Shown here: positions 7,256-19,128 of the stretch, in pieces
How the letters are laid out: every line of letters begins with the position of its first letter
Numbering within the stretch: position 1 is the first letter of the stretch
DNA from: Pseudomonadota bacterium
Lineage (GTDB): Bacteria > Pseudomonadota > Alphaproteobacteria > Reyranellales > Reyranellaceae
Direction of reading: 5' to 3'
Assembly (NCBI GenBank): GCA_023386865.1
Contig: JAEWIV010000288.1
Coordinates: forward strand, 1-35,164
DNA: 35,164 bases
The notes under the pieces: model-generated
Databases searched by the model: none
What the model was told of the DNA's origin: nothing
What the model saw: the letters and a program-made list of their open reading frames with translations, nothing else
Position numbers and translations under genes: made by a program

Positions 7256-7319
7256 CGTGCTCACATAAACGCTCCCCCTGGAGCTCACATAAAGCAACCT
7301 TGGGGGAACCGGAAGAGGC
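7256..7319 (-). repeat. Upstream cassette repeat, copy B
   Basis: A diverged direct copy of 6083-6143. It has two perfect copies of GCTCACATAAA (7259-7269 and 7283-7293), 24 bases apart. It ends 30 bases before the protease start, so both copies occupy the same place relative to a gene. Confidence 0.7.
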
Positions 7320-7350
7320 CGAAACCAAAGGCCTCGAGACACGGTGTGGC

Positions 7351-7368
7351 TGGCTGGGGAAGCAGGAC
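7351..7368 (-). repeat. Third tRNA-Gln 3'-end-like sequence, inverted
   Basis: Read on the minus strand, 18 bases match the 3' end of tRNA-Gln (GTCCTGGTCCCCCAGCCA) with two mismatches. No tRNA body is attached. The orientation is opposite to the other two copies. It lies 31 bases from repeat copy B, on the same side as the exact copy lies from copy A. Confidence 0.45.
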
Positions 7369-7398
7369 ACCCACCAGCCGCGAAGGTGTCATCGGCAC

Positions 7399-10029
7399 TC
7401 ATCCCAGGCCAACGAGGTTCACGACCGGGATCGGACGGCTCATGCCGCGCAATGTCAGCTCGCCGAGGGATTCGACCTTGGCGAGGCCATCGACCGCCGC
7501 CGCCAGTCGACCGCTGGTCAAGACCTGCCCATGACCCGCCTGGGCGCACAACCGTGCCGCCAGATTGATGACGGCGCCGATCGCGGTGTAGTCCATCCGG
7601 TCCTCGAAGCCGATGCGTCCGAGCGTGGCGTAGCCCTGCGCCATGCCGATGCCGCAGCCCATGTTGTGCCCGCGCCTTGCCCAGCGGTCGGCGAGGTGCG
7701 CGACCGCGTCGCGCATCTCGATCGCCAGGCGCACCGCGCGCTGTGACGCGTCCGGACAGGGCAACGGGTCGTTGAAGAAGACCATCATGCCGTCGCCGGT
7801 GAAGCGATCGAGGGTGCCCACGTACTTGCGGATCAACGGTCCGACGGCGCCATGATACTCGGCGAGCAGGGCCATGATGTCCTCGGGCTCCGCCGTTTCG
7901 GCGAAGGACGTGAACCCCCGCAGGTCGCAGAACAGGGAGACGATCTCGCGCCGATGGGTCTCCAGGATCCGCTCGCCGCCGGCAGAGACCACGGCTTGCG
8001 CGAGCTGCGGCGCCAGGAACCGACGAAGCCGTCCGAACCGCTCCAGCTCCTCGACCTGGGCGCGCACTTTCGCCTCCAAGCCGAGGTTGAGCGCCTGCAG
8101 CTCGTCGTGCAGGGTCTTGATCCGCAGCATGGCGATCTCGAGCTCCGAGCTCTTGCGCGTGATCTCCTCGAAGAGACGGGCATTCTGGATGGCGAGCACC
8201 GAATGGGCGGCGAAGGTCTGCAGCAGCTCGACCGTCGCCCTCGGCACTTCACCCGGCCGCCGGCTGCGGACCACGAGGGCGCCGACGATCCCGTTGGCAC
8301 CGACAAGGGGGATCGCCAACAGGGCGCGAAAGCCCGCGCGCAGGATCGCGGCGTGAACCCGCGAGACGTCGTCCTTGCGTATGTCGGCGATCTGCACCGG
8401 AACGCCCTGCACCGTGGCCTGGTCGACGATCGTCGCGTCGCCCAACCGGATGGGGGCATCCCTGACGCTGGCGATCTGCAGCTCGTCCATTCCATATGTC
8501 GAGCGCAGCTGGAACTCGTGGCTGGCGCCGTCAAAGACGTAGATCGAGCCCGCCTCGGTGCTCGACAGCTGCACGGCCTTTGCGACGATCGTGGCAAGCA
8601 CCTTCTCGAGATCGATCGTCGAGTTCACCGCCTGGCTGACCTCGCCGAGAGCGCGCAGCTCGGCGACGGACTGGGCGAGCTCGGCGGTACGCGCCTCGAC
8701 CTCCCTCTCGAGCAGGCTGGCCGCCTGCTCCCGCTCGGCGAGCAAGGCGTCGCGTTCCAGGGTATTGCGGCGAAAAATCTCGACGGCGCGGCCCATCGCG
8801 GAGATCTCGTCGACCCCGCCGGCCTCGACCGGTGTCTGGAGCTTGCCGGCGGCAATGGCGAGCATCCCGTCGTTGAGGTTCGTCAGGCGCCGAACGATGT
8901 TGCGGCCGACATAGAGCCACACGATCAGCGCCGAGCTCAGCAGCGAAAGCCCCACCAGCACCGCGAGGACGTGCGTACTGACACGCTGCACCAGAATGGC
9001 GCTGCGGGTCGCCTCGCCGATGTCGGCTTTGGCCGCGTCCGCCAGCCGGTCCACGGCCGCGGTCAGCTGCGCCGATAGGCCGACATTCTCAGCCAAGTGC
9101 CTCTCGGCCTCACCGATGAGGGCGAGTTCCTGCTTGCGCGCCGTCGCGATCGCATTCGGCCCCTCGACGTACTCGCGCAGTCGTTCGACCTGATCGTCGA
9201 ACAACGGACGCAGCCTCGCGTCCAGTTTCGCCGACACCGCATCGAGATTGCGCTGGGCGCGGTTGAGCTGGAAGACCAGCACCGGCAATCGGAGGTGATC
9301 TGCGGTCGAGGCCTCGATCAACATGTCGGCCGCCGCCGAGAACAGCTCCTTCGCGCTTTCGTTCGGCCGACGCTGGTCGATGAGCGCCGCCAGACGACGC
9401 CCCACGTCTCCGTCCGCGGCTGGACCGGCTTGCCGCGCGGCTGCCACGAGCGCGGCGATCTGGCTGTCGACGACCATCAGCGTGGGCGCCATCAGGCGCT
9501 GGGTCTGAGAGTTGATCTGGAAGATGTCACGGCGCAACGCGACGATGGTTTCGTTGATGGCCGAACGCCGGGCAGCCGCGTTCTCCAACGTCACTATGTT
9601 GGCGGTCAGAGCCGCCACGAACGGGCTGATCTCGAGGAGGAGCGGAACCTGCGTCCCATCGGCCTCGAGATCGCGCAGCCTGGCGTTGAGACGGGCGACC
9701 TCGGCTGCGAGCTGGGCCGTGACTTCGGCGCGTCGTTGCCGTTCCGTCGCGGCAAGGAGGGCCGGCGCCGCCGAGATGATCCGCTCGGCGGAAGCCGACA
9801 ATTCGAGGGACGCGAGCGTAACCGGAACACGGGCGTCGACCCGATCGAGCTGGGCGCCGACCTGCCGGATGGCATGGATGCCGGCGGCGGCGGCGAGGAC
9901 CGCGAAGCTGCTGATGCCGAAGAACGCGATCAACAGCCTGGCGCGTACACCGAGGTTCCGCCATGCCGGCCGCGTGACGCGGGTCGGCCGCATCGAAGCG
10001 ACTTGCAGGCTTTGGTTGGCGGCCGACAA
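7399..10029 (-). CDS. Transmembrane sensor adenylate cyclase (periplasmic sensor, HAMP, GAF, class III cyclase)
   Basis: An 876-residue inner-membrane receptor. Order: TM1 (31-50), a long helical periplasmic sensor (about 55-350), TM2 (353-373), HAMP (about 374-427), a coiled coil, GAF (about 470-620), a second coiled coil and a class III cyclase domain (694-876). Metal-binding Asp702 (FCDLRGFT) and Asp746 (FTGDGMM), Asp813, Asn822 and Arg826 are present; the usual base-contacting Lys is Arg742, so ATP preference is likely but not certain. The likely start is TTG at 10029 with GAGG upstream; ATG at 9993 is the alternative. It lies only 6 bases after the stop of a DctP-type solute-binding protein, so they should be co-transcribed, and the binding protein may present a ligand to the periplasmic domain. 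Confidence 0.9.
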   Translation of the reverse strand: MSAANQSLQVASMRPTRVTRPAWRNLGVRARLLIAFFGISSFAVLAAAAGIHAIRQVGAQLDRVDARVPVTLASLELSASAERIISAAPALLAATERQRRAEVTAQLAAEVARLNARLRDLEADGTQVPLLLEISPFVAALTANIVTLENAAARRSAINETIVALRRDIFQINSQTQRLMAPTLMVVDSQIAALVAAARQAGPAADGDVGRRLAALIDQRRPNESAKELFSAAADMLIEASTADHLRLPVLVFQLNRAQRNLDAVSAKLDARLRPLFDDQVERLREYVEGPNAIATARKQELALIGEAERHLAENVGLSAQLTAAVDRLADAAKADIGEATRSAILVQRVSTHVLAVLVGLSLLSSALIVWLYVGRNIVRRLTNLNDGMLAIAAGKLQTPVEAGGVDEISAMGRAVEIFRRNTLERDALLAEREQAASLLEREVEARTAELAQSVAELRALGEVSQAVNSTIDLEKVLATIVAKAVQLSSTEAGSIYVFDGASHEFQLRSTYGMDELQIASVRDAPIRLGDATIVDQATVQGVPVQIADIRKDDVSRVHAAILRAGFRALLAIPLVGANGIVGALVVRSRRPGEVPRATVELLQTFAAHSVLAIQNARLFEEITRKSSELEIAMLRIKTLHDELQALNLGLEAKVRAQVEELERFGRLRRFLAPQLAQAVVSAGGERILETHRREIVSLFCDLRGFTSFAETAEPEDIMALLAEYHGAVGPLIRKYVGTLDRFTGDGMMVFFNDPLPCPDASQRAVRLAIEMRDAVAHLADRWARRGHNMGCGIGMAQGYATLGRIGFEDRMDYTAIGAVINLAARLCAQAGHGQVLTSGRLAAAVDGLAKVESLGELTLRGMSRPIPVVNLVGLG

Positions 10030-10035
10030 CCAGCC

Positions 10036-11115
10036 TCACTCGAGCCCGCGGCTGTTCAAGTAGGCGCGTTCGGCGACATCGCTCCAGTCCATGATCGCCT
10101 TCCGGAAGTCCTGGTAGCTGGCGTAGATCCGTCTTGAAAGTTCATCGCCCGCCCCGGCCTGGGCCACGACATCCCGGCTGTTGGCGAGGAATGCCCTGAT
10201 CATGGACTCGTCGAACTTCGCGATCTTGACGGTGCCGTCGTCGCGCAGCTTGCGCAGGCACCACGCATTGTTGGCGCTGAATTCGGCGACCCCGCGCGCG
10301 TACTCGGCCGCGGCCGCATCTTCGATCAGGCGCCGGTCGCTGGCCGCGATGCGCTCCCACAAGCCCCTGTTGATACCGATGGCGAGACCCGTGCCGGGTT
10401 CGTGGAAGCCCGGGTAGTAGTAGTGCGTTGCGACCCGGTGCAGCCCGAGGTCCATGTCCATCCACGGGCCGACCCACTCGCTCGCGTCGATGGCGCCGGA
10501 CTGGAGCGCCTGGACGATGTCGCCGCCCGGCAGGTTCACCACGGTTGCGCCCAGACGGCGCAGCACCTCGCCGCCCTGCCCCGGCATTCGATAGCGAAGG
10601 CCCTTGAAGTCGCCGAGCGAGGCCAGGGTACGATTGAACCAGCCGCCCATCTGGACGCCGGTGTTCAGGCAAAGCAGCGGCTTGATGTTGAATTGCCCGC
10701 TGAGCGCGTCCCAGAGTTCCTGACCGCCGCCATAGTGAACCCAGGCGAACAGCTCGTCCGCACTGAAGCCGAAGGGAACGGTGGTGAAGAAGGTGAACGC
10801 CGGCGACCGCTCTTCCCAGTAGTACTCGGCGGAGTGGTACAGATCGGCCACGCCTGCGCTTACGGCGTCGAAGGTTTCGAGCGCCTTGACGAAAGTGTTC
10901 GCGGGGAAGACCTCGATGGCGATCCTTCCGTCCGACGCGGCGTGGATCGCCTGCGCGAGGCGCTCCGCGCTGGATTGAAGCCCCTTCGACCGTGCCGGCC
11001 AGTCGGTCACCATTTTCAGCTTCAGCCCGCCCTGCGCCAGCGCCGGAGCGGGAAAGCCCGCAGCCGCACCGGATGCCAGAACGCCGGTGCCCGCCAACAC
11101 ATTGCGCCGCCTCAT
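10036..11115 (-). CDS. TRAP-type (DctP family) periplasmic solute-binding protein
   Basis: A periplasmic substrate-binding protein of the DctP family, probably for an organic or keto acid. The 359-residue precursor starts MRRRNVLAGTGVLASGA, a Tat-like signal with cleavage near ALAQ. The DctP core is clear: SAERLAQAIHAASDGRIAIE, then the FKGLRYRMPG block whose Arg normally binds the carboxylate, then ALQSGAIDASEWVGPW and a HYYYPGFHEPG block typical of the TakP/FcbT1-like subgroup. GGAGG lies seven bases before the ATG. No DctQ or DctM membrane partner is in the window; the next gene is instead a sensor cyclase, 6 bases on. The frame continues upstream through antisense sequence of the divergent regulator, which is not part of the gene. 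Confidence 0.9.
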   Translation of the reverse strand: MRRRNVLAGTGVLASGAAAGFPAPALAQGGLKLKMVTDWPARSKGLQSSAERLAQAIHAASDGRIAIEVFPANTFVKALETFDAVSAGVADLYHSAEYYWEERSPAFTFFTTVPFGFSADELFAWVHYGGGQELWDALSGQFNIKPLLCLNTGVQMGGWFNRTLASLGDFKGLRYRMPGQGGEVLRRLGATVVNLPGGDIVQALQSGAIDASEWVGPWMDMDLGLHRVATHYYYPGFHEPGTGLAIGINRGLWERIAASDRRLIEDAAAAEYARGVAEFSANNAWCLRKLRDDGTVKIAKFDESMIRAFLANSRDVVAQAGAGDELSRRIYASYQDFRKAIMDWSDVAERAYLNSRGLE

Positions 11116-11188
11116 GGCTCGCCTCCGACAATCCTCGAACGACAGAGTGCGCCCTGGCTGATTTGCCGGCCTTGAGATAACCTTGGGC

Positions 11189-11210
11189 TTTCCCTGACTT
11201 TTCCCTGATT
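11189..11210 (+). promoter_or_regulatory. Two tandem 11-base sites in the divergent promoter region
   Basis: TTTCCCTGACT (11189-11199) is followed directly by TTTCCCTGATT (11200-11210). Direct repeats spaced by 11 bases, one helical turn, are what OmpR/PhoB-type winged-helix regulators bind. The regulator encoded seven bases downstream has such a domain, so autoregulation and control of the divergent solute-binding protein/cyclase pair is the obvious inference. On the minus strand the repeats fall roughly where the -35 of the divergent promoter would lie. Confidence 0.5.
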
Positions 11211-11217
11211 CTTGGGG

Positions 11218-14658
<3,441 letters not shown>

Positions 14659-14663
14659 AGCCC

Positions 14664-14687
14664 GGGCCTGCACGCACGTGCCTGCCC
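14664..14687. terminator. Possible hairpin between convergent genes
   Basis: GGGC-CT-GCAC pairs with GTGC-CT-GCCC around a GCAC loop, with a 2-by-2 internal mismatch. It lies six bases after the regulator stop and 26 bases from the dehydrogenase stop. No T run follows, so any terminator role is uncertain. Confidence 0.3.
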
Positions 14688-14712
14688 AGGCAATTGCCCG
14701 ATCGCGTTCCGG

Positions 14713-16095
14713 TTACGCCTTGACGATCTTCTCGTCAGCCACGCCGAAGCGCGCACAGGCGTTCCGGGTGTCCACGACAAGCAACGACCAGTCCACCAGT
14801 CGACGGTAGTCGATCGAATCGTGGTCGGTGCATATGAGGGCGGCGTCGAAGCCCGCAACCGTCGCCTCGTCGAAGTCGACGGAGCGTCGACCCGACAGTT
14901 CCGTATGCTCGCGCGTCGGCGGAATCTCCGTGACGATCGGATCATAGAAGGCGACCGCGACGCCGCGCTTCTCGAGCAGCTCGATGATCCTGAAGGCCGG
15001 GCTTTCGCGCGTGTCATCGACGTTCTTCTTGTACGCGACCCCGACCACGAGAACTCGCGCGCCCCTGGAAGCCTTGCCGTGGCGCTCGTTCAGCGCCTGA
15101 ATGGTGCGATCCACGACCCGCTGCGGCATGGCCGTGTTGATCTCTCCGGCCAGCTCGATGAAGCGGGTAACCACGCCATACTCGCGAGCCTTCCAGGTGA
15201 GATAGAACGGATCGATCGGGATGCAGTGCCCACCGAGCCCCGGCCCGGGATAGAACGGCATATATCCGAACGGCTTCGTCTTCGCGGCTTCGATGACCTC
15301 CCAAATGTCGATGCCCATCGGCTCGAACACGGTCTTGAGCTCGTTGGCCAGGGCGATATTGACGGAGCGAAAGATGTTCTCGGCAAGCTTCACCGCTTCG
15401 GCCGTCTCCAGAGATGAAACCGGCACGGTGCTGGCCACGACTTCATCATAGAGCGCTCGAGCAAGGTGCAGCGCATCGGGGCCATCGCCGCCGACCACCT
15501 TCGGAATGGCAGCCGTGGAGAACTGGACGTTGCCGGGGTCTTCCCGCTCCGGCGCGTATGCAAGGAAGAAGTCCCGCCCCGAACGCAGGCCGCCGCGCTC
15601 CAGTATCGGTCGCATGACGTCCCTGGTCGTACCGGGATAGGTCGTCGATTCCAGGACGATGAGCTGGCCGGGCCGGATGAACGGCGCGATCGACTCGGTG
15701 GTCTTGACGACGTACGTCAGATCCGGCTCACGGTGAGGCGAGAGAGGAGTCGGCACGCAAAGCAGGATGGCATCGAGCTCGGCCACTCGGGCGAAGTCGT
15801 CCGTCGCCGCGAGCCGCCCGGCCTTGGACAGTCGCGAGATCTCACTGCCGTCGATATGGCCGATGTAGGAAACGCCCGAATTGATCTGGTCGACCTTGGC
15901 GCCATCGATATCGAGGCCCAGAACGGAGAAGCCCTTGCGGGCAATGGCGCAGGCAAGCGGCAATCCGACATAGCCCAACCCGACGATTCCGATCATCGCC
16001 CGACGCGAGCGGAAACGCTGGAGCTTCTCGGAAACTTTTTCAGTCGAAGGGCCATCCGTACGATGACGCCCGTGTGCCTGCGCGTCGTCGTCCAT
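14713..16095 (-). CDS. Nucleotide-sugar dehydrogenase, UDP-N-acetylglucosamine 6-dehydrogenase (WbpA) type
   Basis: Oxidises C6 of a UDP-hexose twice with NAD+ to give the uronic acid, here probably UDP-GlcNAc to UDP-GlcNAcA, as a precursor for the polysaccharide. In the 460-residue protein the Rossmann motif is GIVGLGYVGLPLA (36-48), the catalytic Lys236 and Asn240 lie in EAVKLAENIFRSVNIALANE, and the nucleophile Cys291 is in GPGLGGHCIPIDPF. SYIGHI near residue 76 and the family-like LQRFRSRRAMIGIVG start favour the WbpA/UDP-GlcNAc branch over UDP-glucose dehydrogenase. The ATG at 16095 is preceded by GAGGG. It is the last gene of the minus-strand exopolysaccharide cluster. Confidence 0.9.
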   Translation of the reverse strand: MDDDAQAHGRHRTDGPSTEKVSEKLQRFRSRRAMIGIVGLGYVGLPLACAIARKGFSVLGLDIDGAKVDQINSGVSYIGHIDGSEISRLSKAGRLAATDDFARVAELDAILLCVPTPLSPHREPDLTYVVKTTESIAPFIRPGQLIVLESTTYPGTTRDVMRPILERGGLRSGRDFFLAYAPEREDPGNVQFSTAAIPKVVGGDGPDALHLARALYDEVVASTVPVSSLETAEAVKLAENIFRSVNIALANELKTVFEPMGIDIWEVIEAAKTKPFGYMPFYPGPGLGGHCIPIDPFYLTWKAREYGVVTRFIELAGEINTAMPQRVVDRTIQALNERHGKASRGARVLVVGVAYKKNVDDTRESPAFRIIELLEKRGVAVAFYDPIVTEIPPTREHTELSGRRSVDFDEATVAGFDAALICTDHDSIDYRRLVDWSLLVVDTRNACARFGVADEKIVKA

Positions 16096-16224
16096 TGCTC
16101 AGCCCTCTTCGCGCGATCCCGGCGACTCGCGCACGCTGTCGACGGCGGTCGCTTTTATGGCGGAGGTCATCGGGGTGTCAAAGCCATTCACCGGTAGCGA
16201 CAAGGCATTCGCAACGGGCCGCGA

Positions 16225-16244
16225 CGGGACCTTCCCTGGTCCCG
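16225..16244 (-). terminator. Hairpin after the second beta-barrel gene
   Basis: CGGGACC (16225-16231) and GGTCCCG (16238-16244) form a perfect 7-base-pair stem with a 6-base loop, 20 bases beyond the stop of the beta-barrel gene. No T run follows on the minus strand, so it may be a weak terminator or an RNA-stabilising hairpin. Confidence 0.4.
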
Positions 16245-16264
16245 CCCACCGATTGCATCCGCTG

Positions 16265-17590
16265 CTAGAGCCGGGCCCCGAGCCTCAGCATGACGACGTT
16301 CTGATCGTAGTCACCATTGAACTGGTTCGAGCTGCGGTGGATGAACTGGTACGTCGGACCAACGTAGAAGTTGGCGGTCGGCAGATACATGAGGCCCGCG
16401 CGCAGGGTGATATACTGGTCGTACTGATTGCTGCCGCCGGCGCTCAGGGCGGAATAGTCGGCAACGGCATAGTCGGCATGGCCGTCGAGGCGAAGGTTGG
16501 GACGGACATGGTAGTTGACGTCCAGCCCGCCGGTGGTGCTGAGATAGGCGGCCGATCCCGTGAAGGCCGAATCGTCGACCGTGCGGCGAATAAAGGGCTT
16601 CACCCACAGGTCGCGCACCGGGTTCCAGTATCCCGTCAGACCGAAGGTCGGCGTGCTGATGGTCGCGAACTGGCCGGAAACGTAGGTCTGCTGCAGATAA
16701 CCCGCGAAGACCTCGACGGCGGTGATCCCTCCCAGGTCGATGACCACGCCACCCACGACGTCGAAGCCATTGGAGGAACGGTCGAGCCCGGACGTGTCGA
16801 GCTGGAAGTACCGCCGCTGATTGAGGCTGCCGCGGACCCAGACCTCGTAGCCCGGCGAGAATTCGTAGCCGAAGCGCAGCGCCTCGCGCCATTCGTTGCG
16901 GTTACGATCGCTGTTGGGGATCACGCCCTGGGCCGGGCCAAGGCCGTTGTTGAAGAAGTTGTAATTGTCATAACGGCCGTCGAGTCGCACGTTCAGGCGG
17001 TTGAATGCCTGGAAATAACCGACGTTCGCGGTGGCCTGGTTGTACACCGTCACGGGCAGCCCGATGCCGGTCGGCGTGTTGGGCGTGCCGAATTCGTCGT
17101 GACGGCGGTTCCAGGATGCGCCGCCATAGACGTTCCAGTTGCGCTGGATATCCAGCCGGCCATCCGCGCCGATCGAGGCGTCCTGGTAGTTGTTGAGCTG
17201 CGGATTGACGCTGTAGAAGCCGAACCCGCCCTTGGCGTAGGCATGGAGCATATGGTTGTTCCAGTCCGACTTCAGCTCCAGGGTCGGATTGACCAGCTGG
17301 ATGAACCCGGCCTGCTTGCCCACGGCGCTCGAGGTGGCGTTCACGTTGTCATTGAAGACCTCGTCGGCCTCGACCGTGCCGAAGAGCTTGAACCCTCCCA
17401 GCCGAACCCCCTTGGCATCGTACTGCTCGGACTCGCGCACGGTCAGCGAACGAAAGTCCGGCCGCTCCTCGCGCTGCTGCGGCTGTCCCACCGCACCGGG
17501 AACCTGTGCCAAGACCTGCGCCAGCGGGTAGTTCATCGCCACCAACGCGGTTGCGATGCAGCAAACGCGGAGGACACGTTCGGTGTTCAT
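16265..17590 (-). CDS. Outer-membrane beta-barrel protein of the exopolysaccharide cluster (paralogue 1)
   Basis: Predicted outer-membrane beta-barrel (BBP2_2-like). It is a clear paralogue of the gene at 23096-24445: both share a W-N-H, GAFGFY/GGFGFY, ADGRLDIQ, E-x-GTPN pattern in the same order. A signal peptide (MNTERVLRVCCIATALVAMN..., ending near VLAQ) precedes a short linker, then alternating hydrophobic/polar strands rich in Tyr, Asn and Gly, ending in LRLGARL. The ATG at 17590 has GGAG at the right distance and is preferred to the in-frame ATG at 17608; the product is 441 residues. A role in exporting or binding the polysaccharide is inferred from the cluster. Confidence 0.85.
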   Translation of the reverse strand: MNTERVLRVCCIATALVAMNYPLAQVLAQVPGAVGQPQQREERPDFRSLTVRESEQYDAKGVRLGGFKLFGTVEADEVFNDNVNATSSAVGKQAGFIQLVNPTLELKSDWNNHMLHAYAKGGFGFYSVNPQLNNYQDASIGADGRLDIQRNWNVYGGASWNRRHDEFGTPNTPTGIGLPVTVYNQATANVGYFQAFNRLNVRLDGRYDNYNFFNNGLGPAQGVIPNSDRNRNEWREALRFGYEFSPGYEVWVRGSLNQRRYFQLDTSGLDRSSNGFDVVGGVVIDLGGITAVEVFAGYLQQTYVSGQFATISTPTFGLTGYWNPVRDLWVKPFIRRTVDDSAFTGSAAYLSTTGGLDVNYHVRPNLRLDGHADYAVADYSALSAGGSNQYDQYITLRAGLMYLPTANFYVGPTYQFIHRSSNQFNGDYDQNVVMLRLGARL

Positions 17591-17767
17591 TATATCTCCG
17601 GTCTTCATTGAAACTGTGATTGTAGCCGCAAAGTGACGCTAGGGCCACATATATGGGGCGGCGACAAGGCAAGCCACCCCGCCCGCGGACCATTGCCGCG
17701 TTTCCTGAGACCTTGTGGTGACGAAGCGCGCAGAGTGGCACAGCTTCGTCCGAAATCGTACTGCCGC

Positions 17768-18385
17768 CTACATCGGCGGCGTCAAACCGTCCTTGCCCAC
17801 GAGCAGGCGTCCGGCGGTCAACCCGCCATCGGCACCCTTGGTCGCCCCCAGGAATACCTTGGCCCCGACCTTGGCGTCGGCGCGATCGCCCGGTGCAAAG
17901 GTCACGATCGGCGTGCCGGGCTTCACCTTGATGGTCTGAATCCCGTCGCTGTACTTCAACGTCAGAGTCTGACCGTCAGGCGCCGCCGCTACGGTCGCTA
18001 CCGTGGCATTGGTCATCATGCTCTCGGGCTGCAGGTCCCAAGGATAGTGGCCTTCGTTGGATCCCCGCGCCGCCTCCGGGAAGATCAACACCTCGAGGGC
18101 GTTCAGCGTGCCGTCGGGCCCTTTCAGGGAGGCGATGCCGACGAAGCTGTTCTCCTTGACGTCGGCCATGCTCATCGGGCTCACCAGCATCACAGCCCAG
18201 TTGTCGGCGAGTTTCACCGGCACCGAGGTCCCTTCGCGCGTCGCGATGGTCGCGGTCTTGCCGTCGATCGCCGCGATCGAGCCACGCAGCCGGGTCGGCG
18301 GGCTCTGAGCCGGCGCATCGACGATCACCGCCGCGGTGGCGAGCAAAGCGATGGCTCCTGCCAGTGCCGAACGAATGGTTGTCAT
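17768..18385 (-). CDS. Periplasmic protein, DUF5666-like
   Basis: Unknown function. The 205-residue precursor starts at an ATG at 18385 with a strong AAGGAGCGACC site, followed by a signal peptide ending near APA/QS (about residue 25). The mature part opens with RLRGSIAAIDGKTATIATREG and later has GQTLTLKYSDGIQTIKVKPGTPIV, a small beta-barrel (OB-like) pattern that resembles DUF5666. Similar proteins are sometimes mislabelled as metal transporter subunits in databases; nothing here supports transport. It lies between the methyltransferase and beta-barrel genes, same strand, so it may travel with the export operon. The in-frame sequence upstream of 18385 is Arg/Pro-rich and not coding. Confidence 0.8.
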   Translation of the reverse strand: MTTIRSALAGAIALLATAAVIVDAPAQSPPTRLRGSIAAIDGKTATIATREGTSVPVKLADNWAVMLVSPMSMADVKENSFVGIASLKGPDGTLNALEVLIFPEAARGSNEGHYPWDLQPESMMTNATVATVAAAPDGQTLTLKYSDGIQTIKVKPGTPIVTFAPGDRADAKVGAKVFLGATKGADGGLTAGRLLVGKDGLTPPM

Positions 18386-18474
18386 CGGTCGCTCCTTCCT
18401 GTGGTCGGCGGTATCGGAGCGTGCCACGGGCGCATCTACACGACCGGTTACGATTGCGTGAGCCGAGGGCCGAG

Positions 18475-19122
18475 CTAGGGGCGCCGTGCCTCGACGCAGA
18501 GGCTGTCGGCCTCTCGTTCGCTGAGGTCGAGCCCGCCCGGATCGGCGATTCGGGTGCGCCCCTCGCCCACCGGCTCGACGTCGGCGAAACCCGCGGCCTC
18601 GATCAGCGTCACCAGCGACTCGCGGTCGTACATCCAGTGATGGCCTCGGCCGCCGCTCAGCGAGCGCCGCAACCGCGCCGCGGCGCCGCGCGGCTTGTCG
18701 AGATCGAACTGCAGGTGGCTCAGGAAGCCGTCGGCGTCGCTCAACCGAAGATACCGGCAGGCCGCGTGGCGCAAATCGGGCACTGCCAGCCGCAGGATGC
18801 CGCCTGGCTTCAGAACGCGCCGACATTCGGCGAGGAACGAGCGCGCCTCGGCCCGATCGAGGTGCTCGAGCATGTGCGAGGCGTAGATTGCATCGACGGT
18901 GCCGGCAGCATGGGGAATGCGGCGGGCCGCATCGGCATGGAGGATACGCTGGCTACGGCAGAAAGCGGCGAAGGCAAGGGCATGCTCGTCGATCAACCCG
19001 AGCCGCGCCAGCACCGCAGCGACCGCCGGCCAGCGGGCCAACCGGATCGACGGCGAATTGTCGTAGTTGATCCAGCCTGGTGTGGGCGAGCGACCGCAGC
19101 CGATGTTGAGCCGCGTCGGCAC
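18475..19122 (-). CDS. SAM-dependent methyltransferase (class I), glycan-cluster type
   Basis: A 215-residue class I methyltransferase: SAM motif RLNIGCGRSPTPGWIN at the very N-terminus, then AIYASHMLEHL (motif II region) and RVLKPGGILRLAVPDLR. Members of this short family often lie in polysaccharide clusters and may methylate a sugar or lipid-linked intermediate, but the substrate cannot be told from sequence. The start is GTG at 19122, six bases after the phosphatase stop, so it is co-translated with it and with the Wzc gene. The C-terminal half has a conserved-looking HHWMYDRESLVTLIEAAGF block. Confidence 0.87.
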   Translation of the reverse strand: MPTRLNIGCGRSPTPGWINYDNSPSIRLARWPAVAAVLARLGLIDEHALAFAAFCRSQRILHADAARRIPHAAGTVDAIYASHMLEHLDRAEARSFLAECRRVLKPGGILRLAVPDLRHAACRYLRLSDADGFLSHLQFDLDKPRGAAARLRRSLSGGRGHHWMYDRESLVTLIEAAGFADVEPVGEGRTRIADPGGLDLSEREADSLCVEARRP

Positions 19123-19128
19123 GATGCC

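Noticed and set aside
7351..7368. A second tRNA gene
   Set aside because: Only the 3' end of a Gln tRNA is recognisable; there is no anticodon arm or 5' acceptor strand nearby.
16157..17611. 484-codon plus-strand frame
   Set aside because: Shadow of the beta-barrel gene on the minus strand, which has a signal peptide and a paralogue.
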